Part shown: piece by piece, positions 44,933 through 53,698 of the stretch
How the letters are laid out: every line of letters starts with the position of its first letter
Position numbering within the stretch: position 1 is the stretch's first letter
Source: Aestuariimicrobium soli
Lineage (GTDB): Bacteria > Actinomycetota > Actinomycetes > Propionibacteriales > Propionibacteriaceae
Assembly: GCF_051192575.1 (NCBI RefSeq)
Contig: NZ_JBPJSQ010000001.1
Coordinates: forward strand, 186,001-250,000
Length of the DNA stretch: 64,000 nt
Direction: 5' to 3'
Notes under the pieces: model-generated
What the model was told of the DNA's origin: nothing
What the model saw: the letters and a program-made list of their open reading frames with translations, nothing else
The model's database searches: none
Made by a program: the position numbers and the translations under genes

Positions 44933-45427
44933 ATGCCTGCCGAACTCGCCGCCCTGGCCGCCGCGCTCCTGTGTCTGGTCGGGATCGCGGGCATCGTCAG
45001 TCAGGTGCTGCCCGGCTCGGTGTTCGTCGGTGCGGGCCTGCTGGTGTGGGCCGTCTTCGGGAACGCGCCCTGGCCGTGGGCATGGTTCGCCGGCGGGCTG
45101 GTGTTGGTCGTGATCGGTGCGATCGCCTCGACCGTGCTCACCGGGGGAGAGCTGAAGAAACGCGGCATCCCCAACTGGACGATCCTGGTGGCCCTGCTGG
45201 TGGGCGTCGTGGCTGGCTTCTATGTGCCCGTCGTGGGCATGCTCGTGGGCTTCGTCCTCACCCTGCTGGTGTGCGAATGGATCCGGGTGAAGGAGTTCCG
45301 GTTGGCGGTGCGCACCAGCGCCGCCACCGTCCGGGCCGTGGGCGTGGGCATGCTGGTCGAGCTGGCCTGCGCGCTGCTGGCCTGCAATCTGCTGGGCGTC
45401 TCGATGCTGGTGGGCTTCCTCGCCTGA
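44933..45427 (+). CDS. DUF456 membrane protein
   Basis: 164 residues with four or five helices and the DUF456 pattern (GIVSQVLPGS; ALLVGVVAGFYVPVVGMLVG). Function unknown. TACGCT (44921-44926), 6 bases, ATG 44933. Confidence 0.85.
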   Translation: MPAELAALAAALLCLVGIAGIVSQVLPGSVFVGAGLLVWAVFGNAPWPWAWFAGGLVLVVIGAIASTVLTGGELKKRGIPNWTILVALLVGVVAGFYVPVVGMLVGFVLTLLVCEWIRVKEFRLAVRTSAATVRAVGVGMLVELACALLACNLLGVSMLVGFLA

Positions 45428-45472
45428 GCGTCTCACCAGCCCCAGGCCGTCGCCGCGTGGCAGGCTGGGGCC

Positions 45473-45745
45473 ATGTGCCGCAACATTCGTCCGCTCTACA
45501 ACTTCGACCCGCCGGTCACCGACGACGAGATCTCGGCCGCCGCGCTGCAGTTCGTCCGCAAGGTCTCGGGATTCACCAAGCCGAGTCAGGCCAATCAGGA
45601 GGCCTTCGACCACGCCGTCGCCGAGATCGCCCACATCACCCGCCACCTGATGGAAGACCTGGTCACCACGGCGCCCAGCAAGGACCGTGAGGTCGAGGCG
45701 GCCAAGGCGCGCGAGCGATCCGCGAAGCGTTACGCCACAGCCTGA
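45473..45745 (+). CDS. DUF2277 protein
   Basis: 90 residues starting MCRNIRPLYNFDPP, the family hallmark, with a helical C-terminus. Function unknown. CAGGCT (45461-45466), 6 bases, ATG 45473. Confidence 0.92.
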   Translation: MCRNIRPLYNFDPPVTDDEISAAALQFVRKVSGFTKPSQANQEAFDHAVAEIAHITRHLMEDLVTTAPSKDREVEAAKARERSAKRYATA

Positions 45746-45768
45746 CCTCACCTGCCAAGCTGGGCGGC

Positions 45769-47184
45769 ATGAGTCGACCCAACATCCTGCTGATCCTCTC
45801 CGACGACCACGGCTGGGGCGACCGCTCGTCCAAGCGCACCGAGGCGCACGGACTGCCGATTTCGACCCCGAACCTCGACCGTTTGGCCGCCGAGGGAACC
45901 ACGCTGGACGAGGGCTATGTCACCGCCCCCATCTGCAGCCCCTCGCGGGCCGGGTTGATCAGCGGACGACACCAGGCCCGCTGGGGCGCGCAGTGGTTCG
46001 ACAGCGCGGCCTTCCCACCCGACGGGGCCTCCCTGCCGGAACAGTTGGGGCGCTCGGGTTACACCACCGGCTACTTCGGCAAGGTGCATTACGGCTCGGG
46101 GGACGACCCGGGCGCGCGGCCCTGCCCGCCCGAACACGGCTTCGACGAGACCCTCTACATCCTCTCGAAGTTCCACCTGGGCCGTGCCAACTACCTGCAC
46201 CGCGGCACCGAGGCGGTCGCTCGCTATGGCGAGGCGGCGGGGGTGATGGGCGTCGGCACGCTGTGGGACGGTGACCAACAGGTCGCCCCCGAGGGCTTCC
46301 TCACCGACATCTGGGCCGACCGGGCCGAGACCTTCATCGCCGACCACGCCGGCGACGACGACCCCTTCTTCTGCATGGTGGCGTTCAACGCGGTGCACAA
46401 CTTCTGCTGGCAGCTGCCGGCCGAGGAACTGCGCAAGCGGGGGCTGCCCACCGCCGCCGACTGGGACCCCAGTGTGCAGCCCTACACCGAGTGGTACGAC
46501 GACGTCATCCACCCCAACCTCGAGCACGGACGCGAGTACTACCTCGCACAGCTGGAACTCATGGACGCGGCCATCGGACGCCTGCTCGACCGCCTCGACG
46601 CCGAGGGAGTCGCCGACGACACCCTGGTGGTCTACCTGACGGACAACGGTGGCTCGACCTGCAACTACGGCGACAACGGACCGCTGCGCGGCACCAAGTA
46701 CACGCTGTGGGAGGGCGGGGTGCGGGTGCCCTACATCGTCCGCTGGCCCGGCGGTGGTGTGCCGGCCGGTCAGGTGCGCGACGGACTCGCCTCGAGCCTC
46801 GACCTGGTGCCCACCCTGGTGGGAGCCGCCGGGGGCGAGCCCGACCAGACCGACGGACGCGACCTGCTGCCGCTGTTGAGTGGTGACGGCTCGGGGCACG
46901 ACGAACTCAACTGGGTGACGGGATTCCAGTGGTCCATCCGCCGCGGCCCATGGAAGCTCTACTGGTGCGATGCCGCCGACGAGGCCACCCGCGCGATCGC
47001 GGCCACCGAGCACGCACCCTTCGGTGACGGTTACTGGTTGTCGGACCTGTCGTCCGATGTCGGCGAGACCCGCAACCTGGCCGGTGAGCGGCCCGAGGTG
47101 CTGGCCGACCTGATCACCCACCATGAGCGCTGGCGCCACGACGTCGCCGGCCAGACCGACTGGCGTGCCGCTGCCGTGGGGTGA
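45769..47184 (+). CDS. Cys-type arylsulfatase
   Basis: 471-residue sulfatase. The formylglycine motif CSPSRAGLISGR begins at Cys56; the metal aspartates are in SDDHGWGD near the N-terminus and in LTDNGG. The active cysteine has to be oxidised to formylglycine by a maturase that is not encoded here. No signal peptide, so it would act in the cytoplasm. Leaderless ATG (CAAGCT, 7 bases). A secreted phosphodiesterase/glycosidase follows 50 bases later. Confidence 0.93.
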   Translation: MSRPNILLILSDDHGWGDRSSKRTEAHGLPISTPNLDRLAAEGTTLDEGYVTAPICSPSRAGLISGRHQARWGAQWFDSAAFPPDGASLPEQLGRSGYTTGYFGKVHYGSGDDPGARPCPPEHGFDETLYILSKFHLGRANYLHRGTEAVARYGEAAGVMGVGTLWDGDQQVAPEGFLTDIWADRAETFIADHAGDDDPFFCMVAFNAVHNFCWQLPAEELRKRGLPTAADWDPSVQPYTEWYDDVIHPNLEHGREYYLAQLELMDAAIGRLLDRLDAEGVADDTLVVYLTDNGGSTCNYGDNGPLRGTKYTLWEGGVRVPYIVRWPGGGVPAGQVRDGLASSLDLVPTLVGAAGGEPDQTDGRDLLPLLSGDGSGHDELNWVTGFQWSIRRGPWKLYWCDAADEATRAIAATEHAPFGDGYWLSDLSSDVGETRNLAGERPEVLADLITHHERWRHDVAGQTDWRAAAVG

Positions 47185-47234
47185 ATGTCGTCGTCGCGTC
47201 CACCCGTCCCCCGTCCCCCCAACGAGGAGAGATC

Positions 47235-50200
47235 ATGACGTTCCACCACCGACGAGCACTGGCGGCCGTGGCGGCTCTGGCGCTGCTCGCCCCCACGATC
47301 ACGGGCGGCGGGCTCGCCGCCGCGACTCCACCGCCGGGGGATCCCGATGCGGTGGCCGTCACCTCCCGCGCGATCCGGGCCGGCGAGTCGACCCTGGTCG
47401 TCGACCGCACCACCGCCGTGGCTCCGGGACTCGACCTCACCAGCTTCCGTCGTCTGCAGCCGGGTGGCTGGGTGACCGGGCACGTGATGGACGCCGACCT
47501 GTCCGTGCCGAGCCTCGGCCTCGACGTCGCCGACGGCGGCACGGTCTCGGGCTCCAACGCGACCGTCGAGACCTTCGCCACCGACGCGCGCGCCGTCGCC
47601 GCGGTCAACGGCGACTACTTCGACATGAACGCCACCGACGCCCCAGTGGGCACGAATGTCTCGTCGGCGGGGGTGCGGACGATCTCGAACGCGGGCCGGC
47701 CGTCGTTCACGGTCGCCGACGGCAAGGCCGCGGTGCGGGCGCTGATGTCGACCGCGACGCTGGCCACCACGACCGGCACCGAGAAGCTGACGGCGGTGAA
47801 CTCGCCGAATGTCGCCGCCCACCAGGCCACCCTGTTCACCCAGGCCTGGGGTTCGTACAGTCTGGCCGCCCTGGTGCCCGCCGATGAGGGTGCCCTGCGG
47901 GTGATCCGGGTGCGCGACGGCGTGGTCACCCAGGTCTCCACCGACCGATCCGCCCTCACCTTGCCGTCGGCGATCAAGCCGGGAGAGTCGGTGGTGGTGG
48001 CCCGAGGCACGGCCGCGCAGCGACTCGCCACAGCCAGCGTCGGTGACGCCGTCGACGTCACCGTGGGAACCGACGTGCCCGTCGACGTGGCCGTGGGCGG
48101 CTCCCAGTGGATGATCCGTGACGGAGTGGTGTCCACGGTCGACGAGGCCACCGCCGGCCGCACCGCCATCGGGGTGTCGAAGGACGGCACCCGGCTGAAG
48201 GTGGTCACCATCGACGGTCGCGCGGGTGACTCGCACGGCATGACCATTCGCGAACTCTCCGCCTTCATGCGCGACCTTGGCGTCTGGAACGCCCTCAACC
48301 TCGACGGTGGCGGCTCCACCACGCTGCTGGCCCGCCCGGCCGGCACCGAGGCGCTGCAGCTGGTGAATCGTCCCTCCGACGGCAGCCAGCGACTCGACTC
48401 CAACGCCCTGGTGTTCACCAGCACGGCCACCGGCCCGGTGCGCGGCGTGGACGCCCGCGCGGCCCTGCAGCCCGCCGCCGGGCTCACCCGCCCAGACGCC
48501 ACCCGGCTGCTTCCCGGGCTGAGCCGAACGGTGCTGGTCACCGGGCTGGATGCCAACCTGGCGGCCGCCCCGGTTGCCGGGGGCAAGCTCGTCACCAAGG
48601 ATGGTGCCGTGGCACGGGTCGAGAACACCAAGCCGTCGGGTGACACCGGCGTGGTGCGCGCCGTGGCGCCCGGAACCACCTCGGTGGAGTACTTCGCCAA
48701 GCTCACGAGTCAAGGTGCTCCCAGCCGCTCGTCGTTCGCCCTGTCGGTCGACGGTCGGGTGCAACGGATCGAACCCTCCCGATCAGTCGTCGCCCTCACC
48801 GATGCGGCCGACAGCCAGACGCTGACCGTCACCGCCGTTGACGGCGACGGTCACCGGGTCGGCGTCGAGACCCGCGACGTCCGCGTCACGGCTGGCGACG
48901 GCATTCGCGTGCAGGCCACGGGGCTGGACACCCTGACCGTGACGGCGACGGGTGGGGCGAAGGCCTCGTCCGTCGAGCTGAGCGTGCTCGGCCACACGGT
49001 CACCGTGCCGGTGACCATCGGCGTGGACGAAGTGCCCGTCGCCGACTTCGCCGACGCCTCCCAGTGGAAGGTGGGGGTGGCCCGCGCAACCGGGTCACTG
49101 TCGGCCACGACCGGCCCGGACGGGGGCCCGGCCCTGGGGCTGGACTTCGACTTCACCGCGTCGACGGCCACCCGTGGCATGTACGCGGTGCCGGTGACAC
49201 CGCTGCCCGTCGCCGGCCAGCCGCAGGCCTTCACGCTGTGGATCAAGGGGAACGGGAAGTCGGAGTGGCCACGACTGCAGGTCACCCGGGGCGACGGCAC
49301 CTCCACCAATCTGGATGCCCCCCTGGTCGACTGGGTCGGCTGGCGGAAGGTCAGTTTCCCCGTGCCCGTGGGCACGGCCTACCCACTGACCGTCACCGCC
49401 ATCAGGTTCATGGAGACGCGCTCCACCGTCACCTACACCGACCACCTCGAGATCGCCGACCTGGTCGCCGAGGTGCCCGTCGCGGTCGACCTGCCCGACC
49501 CGGTGAGTGTCGCCGACCCGGTGATCCTGACCCAGGGGACCGTCGCCGACCGGCCCCAGCGCATCGCCGTGATCTCCGATTCCCAGTTCGTCGCCCGCAA
49601 CGGCGAGAACCATCCGGTGGTGCAGGCGGCGCGGCGCACCCTGCGCGAGATCGTGGCCGCCCGCCCCGACTTCGTGCTGCTCGTCGGTGACTTCGTGGAC
49701 GAGGCCAGTCCCGCCGACCTTGCCCTGGCGAAGAAGGTGCTGGACGAGGAACTGGGGGTGCCGGGCTCCGCCGGCGCGACGCCCTGCGTGTACGTGCCCG
49801 GCAACCACGAGGTGATGGGCGGGCCGATCAGCAACTTCGAGGCCGTCTTCGGCGCCACGGCGACCCACCGCAGGCTGGGCAGCACGCTGGTGGTCACCCT
49901 CGACTCGTCGTCGGGCACCCTGCACCCGGGCGGTTCGACGGCCCAGCTGCGCATGCTCCAGGAGCAGTTGGCCGCCGCCGCGACCGATCCCGCGGTGACG
50001 GGGGTGCTGGTGGTGAGCCACCACCCCGTCGACGACTTCCAGCCCGACCAGGCCTCGCAGCTCACCGATCGCCACGAGGCGGCCGCGCTCGCCGAGGCCC
50101 TCGGTCAGTGGCAGCGCACCACCGGCAAGCAGGTGGCGCAGGTCAACGGGCACATCGGCAGTTTCCACGCCGACGCCCTCGAGGGCGTCTCGCGGCTGGT

Positions 50201-50612
50201 CAACGGCAACTCGGGCAAGTCGCCCTCGGGTTCGCCCGACCGCGGCGGGTTCACCGGCTGGACGATGCTGGGCATCGACCCGGCCGGCACCTCGCGCACG
50301 GGCTGGCTGAAGGCCGAGACCCACGCCCGGGTCGATGCACTGAGCCTGACCGCCCCGAGCACGCTGGCGCTGGGCGAGACCGCGCCGGTGTCGGCGACCG
50401 TGCTGCAGGACGGCACCCGTCGGGTGCCCGTCGCATGGCCGGTGAGCGCCGTCTGGGGCGGCGACGGCGTGGCCGTGGCTGGCGGCGACACGTCGTCCGC
50501 GGTCATCGTCGTCGACCCGGCCACGGGCACGGTGAAGGCCGTCGATCACGGACAGGCACGACTGACCGTGACCGTGAACGGGGTGACGGCGGTTCAGACC
50601 ATCACGGTGTAA
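47235..50612 (+). CDS. Secreted phosphodiester glycosidase / metallophosphoesterase
   Basis: 1125 residues with a Sec signal peptide. Residues ~40-400: phosphodiester glycosidase (NAGPA-like, DUF2233) domain with VNGDYFDMN and NLDGGGST. Residues ~410-770: beta-rich Ig-like and carbohydrate-binding-like modules. Residues ~775-1010: calcineurin-like phosphoesterase (ISDSQ, GDFVDE, PGNHE, VSHHPVD, NGHIGSFH; the first motif has Gln in place of the usual His). C-terminal Ig-like/BIG-type domain. It probably removes phosphodiester-linked sugars from cell-wall or host glycans. GAGGAGAG ribosome site. Its 3' end overlaps the rhomboid gene by 19 bases. Confidence 0.85.
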   Translation: MTFHHRRALAAVAALALLAPTITGGGLAAATPPPGDPDAVAVTSRAIRAGESTLVVDRTTAVAPGLDLTSFRRLQPGGWVTGHVMDADLSVPSLGLDVADGGTVSGSNATVETFATDARAVAAVNGDYFDMNATDAPVGTNVSSAGVRTISNAGRPSFTVADGKAAVRALMSTATLATTTGTEKLTAVNSPNVAAHQATLFTQAWGSYSLAALVPADEGALRVIRVRDGVVTQVSTDRSALTLPSAIKPGESVVVARGTAAQRLATASVGDAVDVTVGTDVPVDVAVGGSQWMIRDGVVSTVDEATAGRTAIGVSKDGTRLKVVTIDGRAGDSHGMTIRELSAFMRDLGVWNALNLDGGGSTTLLARPAGTEALQLVNRPSDGSQRLDSNALVFTSTATGPVRGVDARAALQPAAGLTRPDATRLLPGLSRTVLVTGLDANLAAAPVAGGKLVTKDGAVARVENTKPSGDTGVVRAVAPGTTSVEYFAKLTSQGAPSRSSFALSVDGRVQRIEPSRSVVALTDAADSQTLTVTAVDGDGHRVGVETRDVRVTAGDGIRVQATGLDTLTVTATGGAKASSVELSVLGHTVTVPVTIGVDEVPVADFADASQWKVGVARATGSLSATTGPDGGPALGLDFDFTASTATRGMYAVPVTPLPVAGQPQAFTLWIKGNGKSEWPRLQVTRGDGTSTNLDAPLVDWVGWRKVSFPVPVGTAYPLTVTAIRFMETRSTVTYTDHLEIADLVAEVPVAVDLPDPVSVADPVILTQGTVADRPQRIAVISDSQFVARNGENHPVVQAARRTLREIVAARPDFVLLVGDFVDEASPADLALAKKVLDEELGVPGSAGATPCVYVPGNHEVMGGPISNFEAVFGATATHRRLGSTLVVTLDSSSGTLHPGGSTAQLRMLQEQLAAAATDPAVTGVLVVSHHPVDDFQPDQASQLTDRHEAAALAEALGQWQRTTGKQVAQVNGHIGSFHADALEGVSRLVNGNSGKSPSGSPDRGGFTGWTMLGIDPAGTSRTGWLKAETHARVDALSLTAPSTLALGETAPVSATVLQDGTRRVPVAWPVSAVWGGDGVAVAGGDTSSAVIVVDPATGTVKAVDHGQARLTVTVNGVTAVQTITV

Positions 50613-51286
50613 CGGACGACGACCAGCGCGCCCAACACGACCAGGCTCGCGGGCCACCCCCAGGTGGCCCGCGGCCGGCGCAGCAGGTGCCAGGTCAGGG
50701 CGGCACCCATCAGCAGCCCGCCCAGGTGGGCCTGCCAGGCGATCCCGGCGACCCCGAAGGTGATCAGCAGGTTGAGCGCCAGCACGGCGATGATCCGTGA
50801 GGTCGATCCACCGAGCGCCCGCTGGGCCATGAAGATCGCGCCGAACAGGCCGAACACCGCTCCCGATGCGCCGACCGTGCCCATCGTCCAGTCGCCACCC
50901 CAGGGCAACGACTGGCCGGGGTTGGGCATCAGCAGCACGAAGGCCACGCCACCGGCCAGCCCCGACCACAGGTGCAGCAACAGGAACCGGATCGAGCCGA
51001 GGAAGGGCTCGAGGCTTCGTCCGAGGGTGTACAACGCAAACAGGTTGAAGCCGATGTGCATCAGCCCGAACGGCAGGCTCGGGTCGTGGGTGAACATCGA
51101 GGTGACAAGCCGCCACGGTTGCGACCAGGCGGTGTCGGCCGAGAGCAGCAGGGCTTCGGTGGTGGGCGGGAACGTCAGCTGGGCCAGCCACACCAGCAGG
51201 CAGGCGATCACCAATGACCAAGTCACCGGGGTGGGTGTGCGACGGCGCTGGGTCGCCGGGCCGGTGGGCTCGGTGGGCGCGGTCAC
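50594..51286 (-). CDS. Rhomboid-family intramembrane serine protease
   Basis: 230 residues, about six helices. Catalytic Ser141 in GASGAVFG, catalytic His187 in AHLGGLLMG, and the conserved HIGFNLFALYTLG segment. GTG 51286 overlaps the TGA of the gene before (GTGA). Substrate unknown; such proteases cut membrane anchors, including those of signalling proteins. Third gene of an operon with a regulator and a small membrane protein. Confidence 0.93.
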   Translation of the reverse strand: MTAPTEPTGPATQRRRTPTPVTWSLVIACLLVWLAQLTFPPTTEALLLSADTAWSQPWRLVTSMFTHDPSLPFGLMHIGFNLFALYTLGRSLEPFLGSIRFLLLHLWSGLAGGVAFVLLMPNPGQSLPWGGDWTMGTVGASGAVFGLFGAIFMAQRALGGSTSRIIAVLALNLLITFGVAGIAWQAHLGGLLMGAALTWHLLRRPRATWGWPASLVVLGALVVVRYTVMV

Positions 51287-51684
51287 ACCAGCGACCTCAG
51301 CCAACCGGCCAGTCCGGCGGCTCCACAGGCCAGCAGCACGCTCACGAAGGTGCCGATGATGAACCGCTCGGCGACACCGGTCTCGGGTGCCTTCAGTTCG
51401 GGGTAGCGGGCCAGGCCCTTCACGGCGAGCGCGATGGCGATGCCCTCGGGGTAGTGCGCCAGCAGGGCGGCGTAGACGGCCAGTCGCTCGAGCATGCCGA
51501 TCCAGGCCCCGCCCCTCAGGGTGCTGCCGGCCGACTGTGCGTGCAGGGGGCCGTCGTGGGCCTCGTCGGCGGGGGCACCCGTGACGCGGTCGGCCAGACG
51601 GAACACCCCGGTGACGACGCGGCCGCCGAGCAGGGTGACCAGCAGTCCCAGGGCCACGACCACGCCCACCTGGGCCCAGATCAT
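51283..51684 (-). CDS. Hypothetical membrane protein
   Basis: 133 residues with helices at about 5-25, 67-85 and 110-130 and no family I recognise. ATG 51684 overlaps the stop of the preceding regulator gene (ATGA), and its own TGA overlaps the rhomboid GTG. Middle gene of a tightly coupled trio. Confidence 0.8.
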   Translation of the reverse strand: MIWAQVGVVVALGLLVTLLGGRVVTGVFRLADRVTGAPADEAHDGPLHAQSAGSTLRGGAWIGMLERLAVYAALLAHYPEGIAIALAVKGLARYPELKAPETGVAERFIIGTFVSVLLACGAAGLAGWLRSLV

Positions 51685-52298
51685 GACGCCACCCCCGCCA
51701 GCAGTCGTTCGGCCAGGGCGGTGAGTCGCTTGACCAGTCCGTGGTCGGCCACCTTGAGGCGTTGGCTCACGGCCGAGGCGGTGATGCCGAGGCGGGCGGC
51801 CGCCTGGGCGCCAGTCAGGCCGGACTCCACCAGATCGACGACCTCCCATCCCTGGGCGGTGCGCCGCTCGAGCAGTCCGCTCAGGGCGAGCAACACGGTC
51901 TCTGCATCGGTGGCGGCCTCGGTGATCGCGCCCGTGCCGGTCGTGTGGGTCACCACCCGCACCGCTTGGCTGTGCTGGTCGACGCCCTCGCGGGCGGCGA
52001 GATAGGCGGGGCCGCGGGCGGCACGGGTCGAGGCGGGCAGGGGCTCGTCCACCTCGCCGAAGCCGATGCCGATGCGGAACCCCCCGACCCGAGTGAGGGC
52101 GGCCACGGCCGCGACCACGGTCGCGGGGTCGGCGGTCAGGCCCTGGAGCTCGTCACCGGCCGTGCGCTCGAAGGCGAGGGCCAGACCGGGCAGGCCAGCC
52201 AGCGCCGACAGGGCCGCGGGCACGCGGTCGGGTGAGGTGCGCGACCGCCGCTGGTCGGCGGTGATCGCGAACCAACCTGTTGAGGTGGACGACTTCAC
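51681..52298 (-). CDS. SatD-like protein with C-terminal helix-turn-helix
   Basis: 205 residues. The N-terminal part (ITADQRRSRTSPDRVPAALSAL; FERTAGDELQGL; RIGIGFGEVDEP) resembles SatD-type proteins with a nucleotide-cyclase-like shape, and the C-terminal ~60 residues form a helix-turn-helix (LTGAQAAARLGITASAVSQRLK). I infer a regulator of this operon; the family call is tentative. GTG 52298 lies 6 bases after TAGGAT (52310-52305), a leaderless start. Confidence 0.65.
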   Translation of the reverse strand: MKSSTSTGWFAITADQRRSRTSPDRVPAALSALAGLPGLALAFERTAGDELQGLTADPATVVAAVAALTRVGGFRIGIGFGEVDEPLPASTRAARGPAYLAAREGVDQHSQAVRVVTHTTGTGAITEAATDAETVLLALSGLLERRTAQGWEVVDLVESGLTGAQAAARLGITASAVSQRLKVADHGLVKRLTALAERLLAGVAS

Positions 52299-52330
52299 CC
52301 GGTCATCCTAAGGCGTCAGGCTTCAGTGAG

Positions 52331-53146
52331 TCAGTCGAGCTGCCAGCTGCGCTTGCTCAGCCCGAACCAGAAACCGTCGACGGTCGAGGTGACCTTCGGG
52401 GCCGGGTTGGAGGCCATGGCCGCCCCGAGCGAGATGTAGAGCGGCGCCCAGTGCTCCGAGCGAGGGTGGGCGATCTTCGCCGCCGGGGCTGCCGTCTCGT
52501 AGTTGAGCAGCGCGTCGACGTCGTGGGCGTCCATCCGCTCGGCGGCCCAGGCGTCGAACTCCGTGCTCCACGTGGGCGCCGGTGCATCGGCGGGGGCGGC
52601 GGGGTTGAAGCCGCGCAGGTTGTGGGTGGTGAAACCCGAGCCGACGATCAGCACGCCCTGGTCACGCAGCGGGGCCAGGCGTCGTCCGAGGTCGTAGAGC
52701 TTCTCGGGGGCGAGCGTGGGCATCGACAACTGCAACACCGGCACGTCGGCCTCGGGGAACATCTCCACGAGGGGAACGTAGGCGCCGTGGTCGAGCCCGC
52801 GCTCGGGGTCGGTGTACAGCGGGGTCTCGCCGCCCAGCAGCTTCGAGATGTCGGTGGCCAGGTCGGTGGCGACCGGCGCGTCGTAGGTCACCTGGTAGTA
52901 CCGCTCGGGGAAGCCCCAGAAGTCGTAGACCAGGGGAGTGCCCGGCACCGTGCTCGAGACGGTGAGCGGAGCCTGCTCCCAGTGGGCGGAGATCATCAGG
53001 ATGGCGCTGGGCTTGGAGGCTTGGGTATTCAGGGCGCCCGACCAGTCGGCCAGTTGGCCGGTCCAGATGGCGTCGTCGGCGAGCGGGGGAGCGCCGTGGG
53101 AGAGGTACAGCACGGGCTGGCGGTCGGTGGCTGCAATGTTGTTCAC
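52331..53146 (-). CDS. Extradiol ring-cleavage dioxygenase (4,5-DOPA dioxygenase/LigB type)
   Basis: 271 residues of the class III LigB fold: LYLSHGAPP, ISAHWE, DHGAYVPLVEMFPEADVPVLQLS, GSGFTTHNLRG and HWAPLYISLGAA provide the metal-binding histidines. Relatives such as YgiD cleave DOPA or other catechols. GTG 53146 is the probable start; the region is AT-richer and includes TTCA-ACTG-TGAA (about 53142-53153) over the start codon, a possible operator. No ribosome site seen. Substrate unproven. Confidence 0.88.
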   Translation of the reverse strand: MNNIAATDRQPVLYLSHGAPPLADDAIWTGQLADWSGALNTQASKPSAILMISAHWEQAPLTVSSTVPGTPLVYDFWGFPERYYQVTYDAPVATDLATDISKLLGGETPLYTDPERGLDHGAYVPLVEMFPEADVPVLQLSMPTLAPEKLYDLGRRLAPLRDQGVLIVGSGFTTHNLRGFNPAAPADAPAPTWSTEFDAWAAERMDAHDVDALLNYETAAPAAKIAHPRSEHWAPLYISLGAAMASNPAPKVTSTVDGFWFGLSKRSWQLD

Positions 53147-53227
53147 AGTTGAAGTAACGCATATCTCGGGGCCATTGTTCCGGTGGTCGTCCAAATCTCC
53201 TTCCAGCACGTGGGCACAATGGCGCCC

Positions 53228-53602
53228 ATGACCGCACTCCTGCACCAGGTGGCCCTGCGCGCCGTCGACCCTGCCCGCGCCACCGACTTCTGGACGACCC
53301 GACTGGGCGCTCGTCCGATCGCCGCGTTCGGCGACCTCTCGTTCCTGTGGCTGGGGGAGACCCGGCTGCTGCTCGAGCCGGGCGCCCCGGCCGCTCTGGT
53401 GTACCTGCGCGTCGATTCGGTGCGTGACGAGGTCGAACGCCTGCGCGCCGACGGCGTCGCCATCGAGACCGAACCGCACGTGATCTTCACGGACGCCGAG
53501 GGGACCTTCGGCGATGCCGGGGTCGACGAGTGGATGGCCTTCCTGCGTGACAGCGAGGGAAATCTGGTCGGACTGGCCTCCCGGGAGCCCGCTGAAGTCT
53601 GA
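53228..53602 (+). CDS. VOC-family protein
   Basis: 124 residues, glyoxalase/bleomycin-resistance (vicinal oxygen chelate) fold: LHQVALRAVDPARATDFWTTRLG, LRVDSVRDEVERLRADGV, FLRDSEGNLVGL. The small size means it works as a dimer or is a short member. ATG 53228 with CACAAT (53215-53220) 7 bases upstream. Divergent from the dioxygenase gene; ring-cleavage enzymes often pair with VOC proteins, but the two share no visible operon. Confidence 0.85.
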   Translation: MTALLHQVALRAVDPARATDFWTTRLGARPIAAFGDLSFLWLGETRLLLEPGAPAALVYLRVDSVRDEVERLRADGVAIETEPHVIFTDAEGTFGDAGVDEWMAFLRDSEGNLVGLASREPAEV

Positions 53603-53631
53603 CCGGCTCGCGAGACACGCGGGGGATGCAC

Positions 53632-53661
53632 TGGACATCTCGGCCCGCGCCCGGTGACAAT
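53632..53661 (+). promoter_or_regulatory. Promoter of the arabinofuranosidase operon
   Basis: TGGACA (53632-53637), 18-base spacer, GACAAT (53656-53661). The palindromic operator begins 8 bases after the -10 box, so a bound repressor would cover the transcription start. Confidence 0.55.
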
Positions 53662-53668
53662 GCTCGTA

Positions 53669-53686
53669 ATTTACAACGCTGTAAAT
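53669..53686 (+). promoter_or_regulatory. Palindromic operator (LacI-type)
   Basis: ATTTACAACGCTGTAAAT: 7-bp perfect arms around ACGC, in an otherwise GC-rich region, between promoter and ribosome site of the arabinofuranosidase gene. Size and AT-rich arms fit a LacI-family regulator. No such gene is in the window. Confidence 0.75.
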
Positions 53687-53698
53687 GAGAGGACGAGC

